This document shows positions 63,547 through 64,000 of a stretch of DNA of 64,000 nucleotides, piece by piece. Numbering within the stretch: position 1 is the first letter of the stretch; every line of letters starts with the position of its first letter. The DNA is from Photobacterium iliopiscarium. Lineage in GTDB: Bacteria > Pseudomonadota > Gammaproteobacteria > Enterobacterales > Vibrionaceae. Below the pieces are notes generated by a model, which was given only the letters and a program-made list of their open reading frames with translations, had not been told where the DNA came from and ran no database searches. A program made the translations under genes and the position numbers. The stretch is taken from assembly GCF_003026395.1 (NCBI RefSeq), contig NZ_PYOO01000011.1, forward strand, positions 57,697 to 121,696. Direction: 5' to 3'.

Positions 63547-63661
63547 AGACTTGCCAACGCTAACATTACAACCAGAGCATCAGCGCATCCATCTCCCATC
63601 TAATAATAGCCGTGACTGGCCGCTAAGCTTTCCAATAGAAAATTAACCAACAGAACTACCT
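63533..63661 (-). pseudogene. Fossil tRNA-Asp gene
   Basis: On the minus strand the 3' end of this stretch, GTCCACTCCGCCA, is identical to the live tRNA-Asp, but the T-arm is wrecked. Further on, 63608-63660 (plus strand) still resembles the anticodon and D-arm of the live gene (GCCGTGACTGGCCG against GGCGTGACAGGCCG; AACCAACAGAACTACC against AACCAACTGAACTACC). About 50 bp of extra sequence separates the two parts. It cannot fold as a tRNA. Confidence 0.75.
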
Positions 63662-63668
63662 TGTTATC

Positions 63669-63742
63669 GTGATCATTTTCTACAGACGAAAAAAAACCTG
63701 AATCATTCGATTCAGGTTTCTTCAATAATGGCGGAGTGGACG
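63669..63742 (+). repeat. Direct repeat, copy B (contains the live tRNA-Asp terminator and 3' end)
   Basis: Intact counterpart of copy A. The 54-bp core includes the terminator of the live tRNA-Asp and its CCA end. Confidence 0.85.
63686..63720 (-). terminator. rrn/tRNA-Asp terminator
   Basis: On the minus strand, AAACCTGAATC and GATTCAGG, with a GAAT-type loop, are followed by eight Ts, about 10 bp after the tRNA-Asp CCA. Confidence 0.9.
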
Positions 63743-63805
63743 GGACTCGAACCCGCGACCCCCGGCGTGACAGGCCGGTATTCTAACCAACTGAACTACC
63801 ACTCC
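63729..63805 (-). tRNA. tRNA-Asp (GUC anticodon)
   Basis: A 77-nt cloverleaf on the minus strand. The acceptor stem is GGAGTGG/CCACTCC, discriminator G, encoded CCA. The anticodon arm CCGGCCTGTCACGCCGG gives GTC, and the T-arm is GCGGGTTCGAGTCCCGT. It lies 67 bp after 5S rRNA and ends in a terminator, the usual distal tRNA of vibrio rrn operons. Confidence 0.97.
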
Positions 63806-63872
63806 GCAGTGTCTATTCAGCATAAATGCAACTTGTTGTCTCTACCTTTATAAAAAGATAAAAACGAAATTA

Positions 63873-63992
63873 AAGCCTGGCGATGTCCTACTCTCACATG
63901 GGGAGACCCCACACTACCATCGGCGCTATTACGTTTCACTACTGAGTTCGGCATGGGATCAGGTGGGTCCATAACGCTATGGTCGCCAAGCA
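63873..63992 (-). rRNA. rrf: 5S ribosomal RNA
   Basis: About 120 nt on the minus strand, starting TGCTTGGCGACC and ending GTCGCCAGGC-like at its 3' end (here CATCGCCAGGC). The internal CCCATGCCGAACTCAG and GCGCCGATGGTAGTGTGGGG blocks are diagnostic of 5S rRNA. The rest of the rrn operon (23S, 16S) should lie beyond the right edge of the window. Confidence 0.95.
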
Positions 63993-64000
63993 AATTCTGT

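Overview
The window is 64 kb of bacterial chromosome, about 40% G+C. It reads as a gammaproteobacterium of the Vibrionaceae, most likely Photobacterium. This rests on protein similarity recalled from known families, on gene order shared with Vibrio and E. coli, and on a TIGR03899-type gene. Species cannot be settled from the sequence alone. Nearly all of it is conserved housekeeping DNA. No prophage, CRISPR array, defence island or intact insertion sequence is visible.

Layout. 1-4.0 kb: the end of cca, then uppP, folK-folB, plsY and tsaD (envelope, folate, phospholipid and tRNA modification). 4.2-9.0 kb: the macromolecular-synthesis cluster rpsU-yqeY-dnaG-rpoD followed by tRNA-Ile2(CAU). 9.5-11.9 kb: pyruvate kinase with a structured leader, and a GntR regulator. 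12-23.3 kb: branched-chain amino-acid region with ilvIH (minus), an acyl-CoA synthetase, leuO and leuABCD. leuABCD has a classical leucine leader peptide and attenuator, and ilvIH has what looks like its own Leu/Val/Ile-rich leader peptide. 23.5-27.8 kb: a DUF547 protein and a TPP riboswitch controlling the thiamine importer thiBPQ. 27.9-29.3 kb: a PIN-PhoH ATPase. 29.6-43.0 kb: rapA-rluA-(2-hydroxyacid dehydrogenase)-djlA-lptD-surA-pdxA-rsmA-apaG-apaH-folA, almost the E. coli order. 43.1-48.6 kb: yjjPB, obgE-yhbE-rpmA-rplU and divergent ispB. 48.7-55.2 kb: a small unknown gene, mdh/argR, mpl-ubiX, fbp, ppa and a periplasmic rhodanese. 55.3-60.8 kb: tamA-tamB.

60.8-63.7 kb is different: very A+T-rich and full of decayed sequence. 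It holds a small unknown gene, a multiply frameshifted ytfJ pseudogene, an apparently intact TIGR03899 gene, remnants of an IS3-family and an IS630-family transposase, and a fossil second copy of tRNA-Asp with part of its terminator. The window closes with the live tRNA-Asp and the 5S rRNA gene of an rrn operon on the minus strand.

The most interesting observations are the putative ilvIH leader peptide, the fossil tRNA-Asp duplication with IS debris beside the rrn operon, the ytfJ pseudogene, two alternative hairpins in the pyk leader, and an unusual cysteine pattern in LptD. I found no convincing new multi-gene system. The rest is well-conserved core genome.
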